DNA from: a virus
Reading direction: 5' to 3' (one strand)
IMG/VR virus record: IMGVR_UViG_3300045996_000549
Span: 1 to 37,518 of that record
DNA length: 37,518 bases
Part shown: positions 1 through 6,802 of the stretch, in pieces
Layout of the letters: every line of letters starts with the position of its first letter
How positions within the stretch are numbered: the first letter of the stretch is position 1
The notes under the pieces: generated by a model
Databases searched by the model: none
What the model was told of the DNA's origin: nothing
Seen by the model: only the letters and a program-made list of their open reading frames with translations
Program-made: the position numbers and the translations under genes

Positions 1-37
1 ATCCCGTGACGACCCCGGCCTGGTCGGGGGCCGCATC

Positions 38-394
38 ATGAGCAAGGGTGGAGCCAAGTGGCAGGACGTTCCTGCCTGCGATGTGGAGCGCGTCTGCGGC
101 TACATCACGGACGACGGATTCATCTCCAGCTACTTCCGCATCAGTCGGGAGGAAGTCCAGGCGATCCGCGCGCGGATAAAGAAGCCCGCCCCGCCATCTG
201 AGCCTGAACCCTCGGACAAATATGCCAAGAACGGTCCGCCCCTCGCTTGCGACACTGGCGCCCAGCACAAGGCGGCGTGTGGAAGCGAGCAGCTAAAGCT
301 CGCCTGCCAGAAACTCTTCTGGAAGTTCGCCCTGCGGCACAGGCTCGATCTGGAGACCGCGCGGGAACTCCAGCTTCGGGGCTATCGGCCGTGA
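38..394 (+). CDS. hypothetical phage early protein, possibly 5'-truncated
   Basis: I do not recognise this 118-residue protein. It has an N-terminal half with a Trp/Cys-containing segment (WQDVPACDVERVCGYI) and a short basic C-terminal helix-rich stretch. It is the first gene of a tightly packed plus-strand early operon and overlaps the DnaA-like gene by GTGA. The ATG at 38 follows a G-rich stretch that could be a weak ribosome binding site. The same frame is open to the window edge (position 2), so the true start may lie upstream. A second frame ends in TGA at 39-41, which would form an ATGA junction with an upstream gene. The place in the operon suggests an early or replication-linked role; this is inference only. 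Confidence 0.6.
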   Translation: MSKGGAKWQDVPACDVERVCGYITDDGFISSYFRISREEVQAIRARIKKPAPPSEPEPSDKYAKNGPPLACDTGAQHKAACGSEQLKLACQKLFWKFALRHRLDLETARELQLRGYRP

Positions 395-819
395 CGGTCA
401 GCATCCCCCTTGAGCCCGGCGAGGTCGCAAAGATCACGCGAACAGGCCCGTACATCTTCGCCGAGCGGATGCAGTATCTCTCGCTTGCTCAGGCTCGGAT
501 TACGAAGCCCAACTGGACCGGGCCAGTAGAAACAATCCAGCGAGCTGTCGCAGGGTTCTACGGAATAGCAGTCGAACACATGCGTTCGCCCTGGCGACAT
601 CGCAGCGTGGCATGGCCGCGGCAACGTGCAATGTGGCTCGCCAGGACGCTGCTCGGTAAGCACTGGGTCGACCTTGGGCGCCTGTTTGGAGATCGCGACC
701 ACTCCACCATCATTCACGCAATCAGGGCCGTCGATCGTCGCATGGCGAATGACCCGCTCGAGCGCGCTCAGATGAAGCAGCTTCTCGCCAGCCTTGAACA
801 TCTGCGGAGGCCGGTGTGA
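391..819 (+). CDS. DnaA C-terminal-domain-like DNA-binding protein
   Basis: This 142-residue protein ends in a region closely resembling domain IV of the replication initiator DnaA, the part that reads DnaA boxes: RQRAMWLARTLLG, then LGRLFGDRDHSTIIHAI. The DHST motif followed by a basic helix is the DnaA signature for base-specific contacts. No AAA+ ATPase domain is present, so it cannot be a full initiator. I chose the GTG at 391 because it overlaps the preceding stop (GTGA) and removes an N-terminal extension that is antisense-like junk. It probably binds an origin or operator in the phage early region, or competes with host DnaA. The family match is strong; the role is inferred. Confidence 0.8.
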   Translation: MTVSIPLEPGEVAKITRTGPYIFAERMQYLSLAQARITKPNWTGPVETIQRAVAGFYGIAVEHMRSPWRHRSVAWPRQRAMWLARTLLGKHWVDLGRLFGDRDHSTIIHAIRAVDRRMANDPLERAQMKQLLASLEHLRRPV

Positions 820-1568
820 GCCGCTGGTATCGCGCATACGAAGGGACTGTTACGGATCCCAAACTCGGCGAGGCGGCGCTGATTGCCGGCGTGTCCCGCT
901 CAGTATCGATCGCCGCTTGGCATTGCCTGCTCGAGAGCGCGGCCGGGCGGAACAACTGCGGTAGCTATGATGCAACGCCCCGTCGGGTGGCTGTTATCCT
1001 CTGCGAACCGCTGGCCCAGGTGGAGGCGCTGTTCGCCGCATATGCCGAGCTTGGGTTGATCGAAGAGTCATCGGTGACGTCGTGGAAGCGGCGCCAGTAC
1101 GAGAGCGACAGCAGCACGGAACGGTCGAGAAAGCACCGGAAGAACAAGCGCAACGTCGATGCAACGTTGCAGCAACATGAAGCAACGCCCCCAGATACAG
1201 AGACAGAGACAGAAGAGACGGAACCTAAAGGTTCCTCGGCACGCCCTTGGGTTTTGCCGGCTGGTGTGAGCCTCGCAATCTGGACCGACTTTCTGACGAA
1301 CAGGAAGCGCAAGCGGCTGGTGAACACGCCGAGCACCTGGAAAAGCTTTCAGGACGATCTTGCCCGTGTCTCATCGCAGACCGGCATCCCACCCCCGCAA
1401 CTGATCGAGCAATGCACCGGCAAAGGCTGGGGTGGAATCTATGACCCGAGGGAACGGAACGATGGACAGCAACGAACCAACGGCATGGGAAGAAATCAAT
1501 CCAGTGACGGCCTCAGCCCCACAACCCGAGCAGCGAAGGCTGTCTTCGGCATTGGCGCCCGCCACTAG
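816..1568 (+). CDS. phage replication initiator-like protein (winged-helix N-terminus)
   Basis: This 250-residue protein has a layout typical of phage replication organisers. Residues about 1-90 form a helix-rich domain resembling winged-helix replication proteins of alphaproteobacterial prophages (starts SRWYRAYEGTVTDPKLGEA). A very basic, low-complexity linker follows (SRKHRKNKR, then a Thr/Glu-rich run). The C-terminal domain has an FLTNRKRKRLVNT motif and ends with GKGWGGIYDPRE. Such proteins bind the phage origin and recruit host helicase factors. The GTG at 816 overlaps the DnaA-like gene by GTGA. It follows a DnaA-like gene, consistent with a replication module. The domain call is by resemblance and the exact mechanism is not shown. 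Confidence 0.65.
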   Translation: MSRWYRAYEGTVTDPKLGEAALIAGVSRSVSIAAWHCLLESAAGRNNCGSYDATPRRVAVILCEPLAQVEALFAAYAELGLIEESSVTSWKRRQYESDSSTERSRKHRKNKRNVDATLQQHEATPPDTETETEETEPKGSSARPWVLPAGVSLAIWTDFLTNRKRKRLVNTPSTWKSFQDDLARVSSQTGIPPPQLIEQCTGKGWGGIYDPRERNDGQQRTNGMGRNQSSDGLSPTTRAAKAVFGIGARH

Positions 1569-1977
1569 CGAGCAGTTTGCTGTCGAGCTGACTGCTTGCC
1601 TTGCCCTCGTCGCACCTGTCGGGATGAGCGAGGAATCGCGCCGTGAATGGCTGTCGGTCGCATGGGCCGAACTCAGGCACCTTCCCGCGGACATCCTCTC
1701 GGCCGGATGCAGCGTGGCTCGGAAGACCTGTGACCACCCCGCGAAGATCGTTCCTGCCATCATCGAAGCGACGGCTCAGGCAATGCGCTGGCGGCGCAAC
1801 TCAACGGAGGATCATCTCGCACTCCCGGCGCCGTCGACCAAGCATGTCCTCGATCGCCGCGGTCAGCCGATGAGCGAAGCCGACACGAACGAACTGAACG
1901 GCATCCTCGAGAACCTTGGAGCAACGGCCCGCTATCGGCCGGACGGCTCCCGATACTCGATTGCTGATGCAGCGTGA
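1462..1977 (+). CDS. hypothetical protein of the replication module
   Basis: This 171-residue protein is not recognised. It is mostly helical and soluble, with a central WLSVAWAEL...ADILSAGC segment and no visible transmembrane segment. Its start lies well inside the preceding gene (about 107 nt overlap in another frame). I prefer the ATG at 1462 because a GAGGGA Shine-Dalgarno-like stretch precedes it at good spacing; a GTG at 1432 and an ATG at 1441 are alternatives. Its place directly after the initiator-like gene is where helicase-loader partners often sit, but there is no P-loop, so that role is not supported. Confidence 0.65.
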   Translation: MDSNEPTAWEEINPVTASAPQPEQRRLSSALAPATSEQFAVELTACLALVAPVGMSEESRREWLSVAWAELRHLPADILSAGCSVARKTCDHPAKIVPAIIEATAQAMRWRRNSTEDHLALPAPSTKHVLDRRGQPMSEADTNELNGILENLGATARYRPDGSRYSIADAA

Positions 1978-2576
1978 GCAGGGGAAAATCCAAAATGCGA
2001 ATGGTAGCGATCGTCGGCCGTAGCGAATATCGGGGCGAGGAAGCGAAGGCGGTCGTGCTGGCGGCGTCCCGCTCGTTTCGTGACAGGGCCGAGGCTCACA
2101 TTGATCGCCGTATCCGTCGCTTCAACGGATGCCCTGAGCGTCTGAGCGTGGCAAAGGCCATGTTTGCGATTGAGCAGCGGATCGTCGAAGCTCTGTGGAC
2201 CCTTGCCCGCCTCCCGAATGACAGGGGCATCGGCTTCGCGCAGAGGAACGGCGTCGGCTACTTTCACGACTATGCGGACAAGGTTGAACAGGCGAAAGCG
2301 GCTGGCTGGCTGACCACGCCGCCGAAGCCGTCACCGCCCGACGCCAGGGCGATCGACGCAATGACTGAACCCCTGGAATGGCTGAGGCTGCTCGAGCGCG
2401 GGAACGCCAAGCTGCTTTCGGAAGGCGCAATGTCTCGCCGCGGCGATATGGCGAACCCTGTCCGCTGGTCGCGGATCCGCAAGTCCCTAGAGATGGAACA
2501 CCTGACCATCCGGACATTGCAGCGCAGATATGAGCAGGCGCTTCGTGATCTGATTGCGGTGGGTGTGAAGGCGTAA
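1974..2576 (+). CDS. hypothetical phage protein with DUF6362-like C-terminus
   Basis: The C-terminal half of this 200-residue protein resembles a family I recall as DUF6362 of alphaproteobacterial phages: PPDARAIDAMTEPLEWLRLL, followed by a helix-turn-helix-looking segment (HLTIRTLQRRYEQALRDL). This suggests a small DNA-binding or late-gene regulatory protein of the sigma/RinA-like type. The N-terminal half is basic and unrecognised. The GTG at 1974 overlaps the previous stop (GTGA). An ATG at 1995 with an AGGGG site ten bases upstream is an equally good start. The next gene follows by a one-base TAATG overlap. Family assignment is from memory and moderate at best. Confidence 0.65.
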   Translation: MSRGKSKMRMVAIVGRSEYRGEEAKAVVLAASRSFRDRAEAHIDRRIRRFNGCPERLSVAKAMFAIEQRIVEALWTLARLPNDRGIGFAQRNGVGYFHDYADKVEQAKAAGWLTTPPKPSPPDARAIDAMTEPLEWLRLLERGNAKLLSEGAMSRRGDMANPVRWSRIRKSLEMEHLTIRTLQRRYEQALRDLIAVGVKA

Positions 2577-3097
2577 TGGGCAAGCGTTCCAACTTTGAGC
2601 GCATACCCCGCGACTTCTACCCTACGCCGCGAGAAGCGGTGCTTCCCTTGCTGCCTCACCTGACCGCGGAAACGTATTACATCGAACCGTGCGCTGGAGA
2701 CGGCGCGCTAGTTTGGGCGCTTCAAGACGCGGGCCATTGCTGCATCGGGATGTTCGACGTTGAAAGTCCGATAACGAACGTCCGCACTGCCGACGCCCGC
2801 GAACACACTTACGATTGGACGGAATGCTTCATCACGAACCCGCCGTGGTCGCGTGACGTGCTGCACCCCATCATCCTGAACCTGTCCAAGCAAGCGCCCA
2901 CTTGGCTGCTGTTCGACGCGGACTGGATGCACACTCGGCAGAGCGCGCCGTTCATGCCGTTCCTGCGGAAGATCGTCAGCGTCGGACGTGTGAAGTGGAT
3001 TCCGGACTCACCATTCACGGGCAAAGACAACTGCTGCTGGTATCTGTTCGATCAGACCACGGATGCGCCAGCTCAGTTCGTCGGACGCGCCGCGTGA
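2576..3097 (+). CDS. SAM-dependent DNA adenine methyltransferase-like protein
   Basis: This 173-residue protein has the two hallmark motifs of class I amino-methyltransferases. EPCAGDG at about residues 37-43 is the SAM-binding motif I. NPPW at about 88-91 is the catalytic motif IV used for N6-adenine (or N4-cytosine) methylation. DFYPTP near the N-terminus is typical of phage members that start just before the catalytic domain. It lacks an obvious separate target-recognition domain, so site specificity cannot be read. It probably methylates phage DNA to evade host restriction, or takes part in regulation. It ends the replication operon and is followed by a terminator-like hairpin. Confidence 0.8.
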   Translation: MGKRSNFERIPRDFYPTPREAVLPLLPHLTAETYYIEPCAGDGALVWALQDAGHCCIGMFDVESPITNVRTADAREHTYDWTECFITNPPWSRDVLHPIILNLSKQAPTWLLFDADWMHTRQSAPFMPFLRKIVSVGRVKWIPDSPFTGKDNCCWYLFDQTTDAPAQFVGRAA

Positions 3098-3111
3098 AAA
3101 TATTCCTTGCA

Positions 3112-3129
3112 AATGTCGCGAATGTCGCG
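3112..3129. repeat. tandem 9-bp direct repeat
   Basis: AATGTCGCG occurs twice in immediate tandem, just after the methyltransferase stop codon in a non-coding stretch. Its place between the early and packaging modules would suit a protein-binding site, but no protein can be assigned. The rest of 3098-3374 holds a terminator-like hairpin and an 8-bp repeat GTCAATCG at 3256-3263 and 3273-3280. Confidence 0.5.
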
Positions 3130-3165
3130 ATTATCCATGTTCAACCCTATATTCTGGACTATCGC

Positions 3166-3197
3166 GCCCGCGCCTCACCCGAGGTCAGCGGGCTTTT
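3166..3197 (+). terminator. rho-independent terminator-like hairpin after the replication operon
   Basis: The outer stem GCCCGC (3166-3171) pairs with GCGGGC (3188-3193). An inner stem CCTC/GAGG closes an ACCC loop. The outer stem is followed directly by TTTT and a CTT. This is the classic intrinsic terminator shape and it lies about 70 bases after the last early gene. Confidence 0.65.
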
Positions 3198-3374
3198 CTT
3201 ATGGGAAGGCGCGTTCTCCCCCGCTCACGCTTTCCCGCCCATCATCGCCGGCAAGGTCAATCGGCGCGGTGCGTCAATCGCTGGTAGCGCGGGTCATGTA
3301 TTCAGGCTGGAGGTGACCACTCCCCTCACCCGGATACTCAGCGAGATACGCACCACTCACATAGGACGCCTGCC

Positions 3375-3503
3375 ATGACCGCCCTCCGCTATGTCGGACG
3401 CAGCGCCGCATCTGCTGCACTTGGCCTGATCGTCATTGGCCTGGGCATGGAGGCGTATCAGTTCGGCTCCGAATGGTATCGTGCCTACACGTCTTCGCGG
3501 TAG
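3375..3503 (+). CDS. small single-span membrane protein
   Basis: This 42-residue ORF starts at ATG 3375. It encodes a short polar N-terminus, a small-residue-rich hydrophobic segment (ASAALGLIVIGLGM, about residues 12-25) and a polar tail with aromatic residues. One inner-membrane span is likely. It overlaps the HNH gene start by 23 nt in another frame, which suggests coupling. It is not similar to anything I recognise. It lies between the methyltransferase and the packaging genes, and with so short a reading frame it could be non-coding. Confidence 0.4.
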   Translation: MTALRYVGRSAASAALGLIVIGLGMEAYQFGSEWYRAYTSSR

Positions 3504-3747
3504 AGCTGGAGTAGCCCAGCGCATACGACGCCTGAAGCGTACCCACGGACTATGCGAGGACTGCCAGGCCGAGGGTCGCACTGAGGTAGCGCATATCGTC
3601 GACCACATTGTCCCGCTTGCTCATGGTGGCGAGGACACAGACGAGAACACACGCAACCTCTGCCACATGCACAATGCGATGAGGACCGCAGAGCAGTTCG
3701 GGTTCAAGCGCAAGCCTAAGACTGGGGAAGATGGATGGCCGATGTGA
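3481..3747 (+). CDS. HNH endonuclease of the terminase-adjacent type
   Basis: This 88-residue nuclease starts at GTG 3481 and gives the usual family beginning (PTRLRGRAGV). A CxxC zinc pair is at about residues 25-28, and the catalytic DH at 41-42 sits in HIVDHIVPLAHGG. DENTRNLC supplies the Asn, and the final zinc-binding Cys/His pair is at about 61-64. Small HNH proteins next to terminase are known to be needed for packaging-linked DNA cleavage in HK97-like, cos-packaging phages. It stands just before terS here, separated only by a small ORF and a non-coding region, which fits that role. A start at 3436 is possible but overlaps the upstream small ORF more deeply. Confidence 0.8.
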   Translation: MPTRLRGRAGVAQRIRRLKRTHGLCEDCQAEGRTEVAHIVDHIVPLAHGGEDTDENTRNLCHMHNAMRTAEQFGFKRKPKTGEDGWPM

Positions 3748-3932
3748 AGCGCAACTGGGCAGAGCAGATGTTTGCTGATGACCCCTCTATGATTGAGGCA
3801 ATGGCGGACTTCGCGGCTTTCATTTGCGATGATCCTGAGAACGGCAGAACAAGTCCGCTCACTGATCGACCCACTGGCACGGGCATCCCCCTCGCGAAGA
3901 TGATCGCACAGTCGGCACGCAAACAACGATAG
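3735..3932 (+). CDS. small hypothetical protein between HNH and terS
   Basis: This 65-residue soluble protein is rich in Asp and Ala, with a basic C-terminus (KMIAQSARKQR). It starts at ATG 3735 inside the end of the HNH gene, with GGGGAAG just upstream. I do not recognise a family. Its place in the packaging region suggests a late-expressed accessory protein, but nothing in the sequence fixes a function. Confidence 0.5.
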   Translation: MADVKRNWAEQMFADDPSMIEAMADFAAFICDDPENGRTSPLTDRPTGTGIPLAKMIAQSARKQR

Positions 3933-4046
3933 GGCGGGGGGAGGTCAAAACCTCAAACCGACCCAAGCGGACACCCGCGCCCCAACACAAAAACTATAAA
4001 TCGTAACTTCACTCGCGCACGCGCGTAACACCACGGAGATTCGTTC
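3933..4046. other. non-coding region upstream of terS; candidate cos site
   Basis: This 114-nt gap contains GGGGGGAGGTCAAAACCTC, in which GAGGT (3941-3945) and ACCTC (3950-3954) form an inverted repeat. It also holds an AT-rich centre (about 3988-4002) and a CGCG-CACG-CGCG inverted repeat at 4014-4025. In phages with an HNH gene next to P27-type terminase, the cohesive-end site usually lies in this interval. That makes cos a reasonable inference, not an observation. GGAG at 4034-4037 is the probable terS ribosome binding site. Confidence 0.4.
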
Positions 4047-4478
4047 ATGGGTCAGCGCGGCCGATCTTCCGGCGCGTCACTCTCGGTTGTTGCCGGAACG
4101 TCGATCGATGGCCGGCCTCCGGCGCCTTCCGACCTGACCCCGTTTCAGCGGGAGGTCTGGGACCGGACTGTTGCCAATGAGTCCGCGGATACGTTCAAGA
4201 CAGCGGCACTTCAGCAGCTATTGCGGGACTATTGCCGGCACGTTGAAACCGCCCATCACCTGAGCGTCCAGATCGACAAGGCAACCTCAGGCGGCCTGAC
4301 GGTCGACATTGACGACCTGACGAAGCTGGTCCGGTTGCGCGATTGCGAGACGAAGGCATCGGCGGACAAGGCGACGAAGCTCCGTCTGACCAATCAGAGC
4401 CGCTACACTCCGCAAGCCGCGGCAACGGCGGCGAAGAATGCGGCGACCGAGCGTAAACCTTGGCAGATGACTGGCTAA
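4047..4478 (+). CDS. terS: terminase small subunit, P27 family
   Basis: The 143-residue product matches the phage P27 small terminase family. It begins GQRGRSSGASLSVV, has a PPAPSDLTPFQREVWDR segment (about residues 24-40), then helices with YCRHVETAHHLS, and a C-terminal Pro/Trp tail (KPWQMTG). TerS oligomers recognise the packaging site and load the large subunit. The gene has its own GGAG ribosome binding site and overlaps the large subunit by 19 nt. The length is a little below the usual size for the family but all expected parts appear present. Confidence 0.88.
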   Translation: MGQRGRSSGASLSVVAGTSIDGRPPAPSDLTPFQREVWDRTVANESADTFKTAALQQLLRDYCRHVETAHHLSVQIDKATSGGLTVDIDDLTKLVRLRDCETKASADKATKLRLTNQSRYTPQAAATAAKNAATERKPWQMTG

Positions 4479-6010
4479 GCGTGCCGAAGAAAGAACTGAC
4501 TCGCGCCGAGAGAAATATAGCCTGGGCGGAACAATACATAATCATTCCGGAGGGAAAGTTCTGGGGCCGGCCGTTGAAGATGGCCGACTTCATGAAGGAT
4601 GATTTCAGGGCGATCTTCGATAACCCGCATGGGACCAGGCGGGCGATAATCACAAGGGGTCGAAAGAACGCCAAGACGGTAGAGACGGCAATCCTAATGC
4701 TGCTGTTTCTGTGTGGACCGGAGGCACAGCCCAATTCTCAGCTATTCTCGGCCGCGCAGAGCCGCGATCAGGCATCGGTCCTGTTCGCACTCGCGGCGAA
4801 AATGGTGAGGCTCAATCCCGACCTACACGCTAACATCGTCATTAGAGATACTGCAAAACAGCTTTTCTGCCCCGACCTTGGAACGCTTTACAGGGCGCTT
4901 TCGGCGGAAGCGGCAACGGCATTCGGGCTAAGCCCCAGATTTGTAGCTCATGACGAACTGGGACAGGTGCGAGGCCCGCGCAGCCCTCTTTATGAGGCGC
5001 TGGAAACAGCCACGGCCGCTCAGGCGGACCCGCTTTCCGTTATCATTTCGACGCAAGCCCCGACCGATTCAGATTTGCTGTCAGTGCTTGTCGATGATGC
5101 AAAGAATGGGCGCGATCCGCGGACAGTGCTGCGGATGCAAACGGCGCCTGAGGACTTAGACCCGTTTTCAGAGGATGCGATCAGGGCTGCGAACCCTGCC
5201 TTCGACCTTTTCATGAATAAAGAAGAAGTCCTCGCGATGGCCGAGGACGCCAAGGCCATGCCTTCCCGCCAAGCCGAATACGAAAACCTCGTACTCAATA
5301 GGCGAATTGAGGCGAACAATCCCTTCATCAGCCGGACCATCTGGCAGGCGAACGGCGGCGATGTTTCAAAGGATTGGGGTCGCGAGCCGGTTTGGTCTGG
5401 CCTAGACCTTTCATCGACGTCCGATCTCACGGCGCACGTTCCGATGTGTTTCATTGACGGGGCATGGGAGGTCAAACCGACCTTCTGGCTTCCGGAAGAA
5501 GGGTTGAGAGAGAAGTCCCGCTCCGATCGCGTCCCCTATGACGTGTGGGCTAAAGACGGCTTCCTGAACACGACGCCCGGCAAGGCCGTCGAATATGAGT
5601 GGGTCGCCAAGCAGCTCTACGAGTTCGACCGGACCCATAATTGGCAGAAGTGCGCGTTCGACCGCTGGGGCATGAAATACCTGAAGCCCTGGCTGCTGAA
5701 GGCCGGGTTCACGGAAGAACGCATCGAGGAGCTGTTCGAAGATTTCGGACAGGGAACCAAGTCGATGTCGCCGGCCCTCAGGGACATGGAAGCGGCGCTT
5801 CTGGGCGAGAGGGTCAGGCACGGCAATCATCCGGTCCTGACGATGTGTGTCGCGAACGCGGTGGTCACGACTGATCCCGCGGGCGGGCGCAAGCTGAACA
5901 AGGCGAAGTCTGCGGGCCGGATCGATGGGGCCGTGTCGATGGCAATGGCTTTCGGCGTGGCACCTTCCGAGGTCGAGCCCGCGCCCGCATTTGAACTCAT
6001 GGTTTTCTAA
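4460..6010 (+). CDS. terL: terminase large subunit (packaging ATPase/nuclease)
   Basis: TerL pumps DNA into the prohead and cuts the concatemer. In this 516-residue protein the Walker A variant is TRGRKNAKT (about 65-73). Walker B is FVAHDE with Asp165/Glu166, and STQAP at about 197-201 is the coupling motif. The nuclease domain shows GLDLSSTSD (Asp316), AFDRWG (Asp401) and GRIDG (Asp489), the three acidic positions expected for an RNase H-like fold. The TTG start at 4460 gives the natural N-terminus and overlaps terS. Neighbours are terS upstream and prohead protease downstream. The portal gene that usually follows terL is not here; it lies about 6 kb away. Confidence 0.93.
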   Translation: MADDWLSVPKKELTRAERNIAWAEQYIIIPEGKFWGRPLKMADFMKDDFRAIFDNPHGTRRAIITRGRKNAKTVETAILMLLFLCGPEAQPNSQLFSAAQSRDQASVLFALAAKMVRLNPDLHANIVIRDTAKQLFCPDLGTLYRALSAEAATAFGLSPRFVAHDELGQVRGPRSPLYEALETATAAQADPLSVIISTQAPTDSDLLSVLVDDAKNGRDPRTVLRMQTAPEDLDPFSEDAIRAANPAFDLFMNKEEVLAMAEDAKAMPSRQAEYENLVLNRRIEANNPFISRTIWQANGGDVSKDWGREPVWSGLDLSSTSDLTAHVPMCFIDGAWEVKPTFWLPEEGLREKSRSDRVPYDVWAKDGFLNTTPGKAVEYEWVAKQLYEFDRTHNWQKCAFDRWGMKYLKPWLLKAGFTEERIEELFEDFGQGTKSMSPALRDMEAALLGERVRHGNHPVLTMCVANAVVTTDPAGGRKLNKAKSAGRIDGAVSMAMAFGVAPSEVEPAPAFELMVF

Positions 6011-6021
6011 GGAGCGATCCT

Positions 6022-6723
6022 ATGGCCGAACCTCTCAAAAAGGTGTTCGTCTCAAAGGCCGGTGACGATCCGCTCGTTTATGTGATGAGCGACGAGACCG
6101 TCGACCGAGTTGGCGACGTGATCAAGGCGGACGGCTGGAATCTTCAGAACTTCGTGAAGAATCCGGTTGCGCTGTTCGGTCACGACCACAAGTTCATCGT
6201 TGGTCATTGGACCGATGTGAAGATTCAGGGAAAGCAACTCATTGGCCGGCTCAATCTGCTGTCCAAGGGCATTTCTGAGCGCCTAGACGAAGTGATCGCG
6301 GCTGTTGAGGCGGGCATCCTTCGCGCCGTGAGCGTCGGTTTCAACATCGACCCTGACGAAGCCGAGCGCAACAAGCACGGCGGCTATTCTTTCGGCGCTG
6401 CGGAACTGCTGGAATGCTCCCTTGTGAGCGTTCCGGCTAACCCGAACGCGCTCCGCAAGGCGCTGGACCTCAACCTTTCCGATGAGGCTAAATCGCTGAT
6501 TTTTAGCGAACCCACCGATCCCGCCGCTTTGTGCAGCCACGCCGGTTCGTGCGCTGACAACTTGCGCGACTTCGACGGCGCGTTTTGCGCCAACACTGAG
6601 ATTCCCAGCGCCCCCGAACAGTCGGCTCCTAAGAGCAAATCGGCGGTCGTGGTGCGGCTGGGTCCGGCAGCCCCCGACCGGGCGCCATTCGTTCCTCGCA
6701 AGATTCATCCTGTGAGGAAGTAA
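6022..6723 (+). CDS. HK97-family prohead protease
   Basis: This 233-residue serine protease matures the capsid by removing scaffold (delta) peptides from the major capsid protein. It has the family pattern: DRVGDVIKADGW (about 28-39), a catalytic His in LFGHDH (His54 or His56), and ECSLVSVPAN (about 131-140) with catalytic Ser133. The C-terminal third (after about 155) is Cys-containing, Pro-rich and less conserved. An AAGGAG site lies just before the ATG. It sits immediately before the capsid gene as usual. Confidence 0.92.
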   Translation: MAEPLKKVFVSKAGDDPLVYVMSDETVDRVGDVIKADGWNLQNFVKNPVALFGHDHKFIVGHWTDVKIQGKQLIGRLNLLSKGISERLDEVIAAVEAGILRAVSVGFNIDPDEAERNKHGGYSFGAAELLECSLVSVPANPNALRKALDLNLSDEAKSLIFSEPTDPAALCSHAGSCADNLRDFDGAFCANTEIPSAPEQSAPKSKSAVVVRLGPAAPDRAPFVPRKIHPVRK

Positions 6724-6736
6724 CCCACCACGGTTC

Positions 6737-6785
6737 GCCCACGTCGCGAGACGTCGGCTTTCCCAGTCCCTCGCTTCGGCGGGGG
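6737..6785 (+). promoter_or_regulatory. structured capsid-gene leader: GNRA hairpin plus UUCG hairpin
   Basis: Two strong hairpins fill the gap before the capsid gene. The first has stem ACGTC/GACGT closing a GCGA (GNRA) tetraloop at 6741-6754, extended by GCC/GGC across a C-C mismatch, and is followed by TTTCCCA. The second has a 7-bp stem, CCCTCGC/GCGGGGG with one T-G pair, closing a TTCG tetraloop (6768-6785). A close relative of the first hairpin stands before the tail tube gene. A likely role is mRNA stability, processing or translation control for an abundant protein; this is inference. Confidence 0.6.
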
Positions 6786-6802
6786 CAAGATGGACATTTT
6801 CA

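Noticed and set aside
3063-3316. Short plus-strand ORFs in the gap after the methyltransferase
   Set aside because: They are Arg-rich, overlap one another in several frames and run through the terminator-like hairpin.
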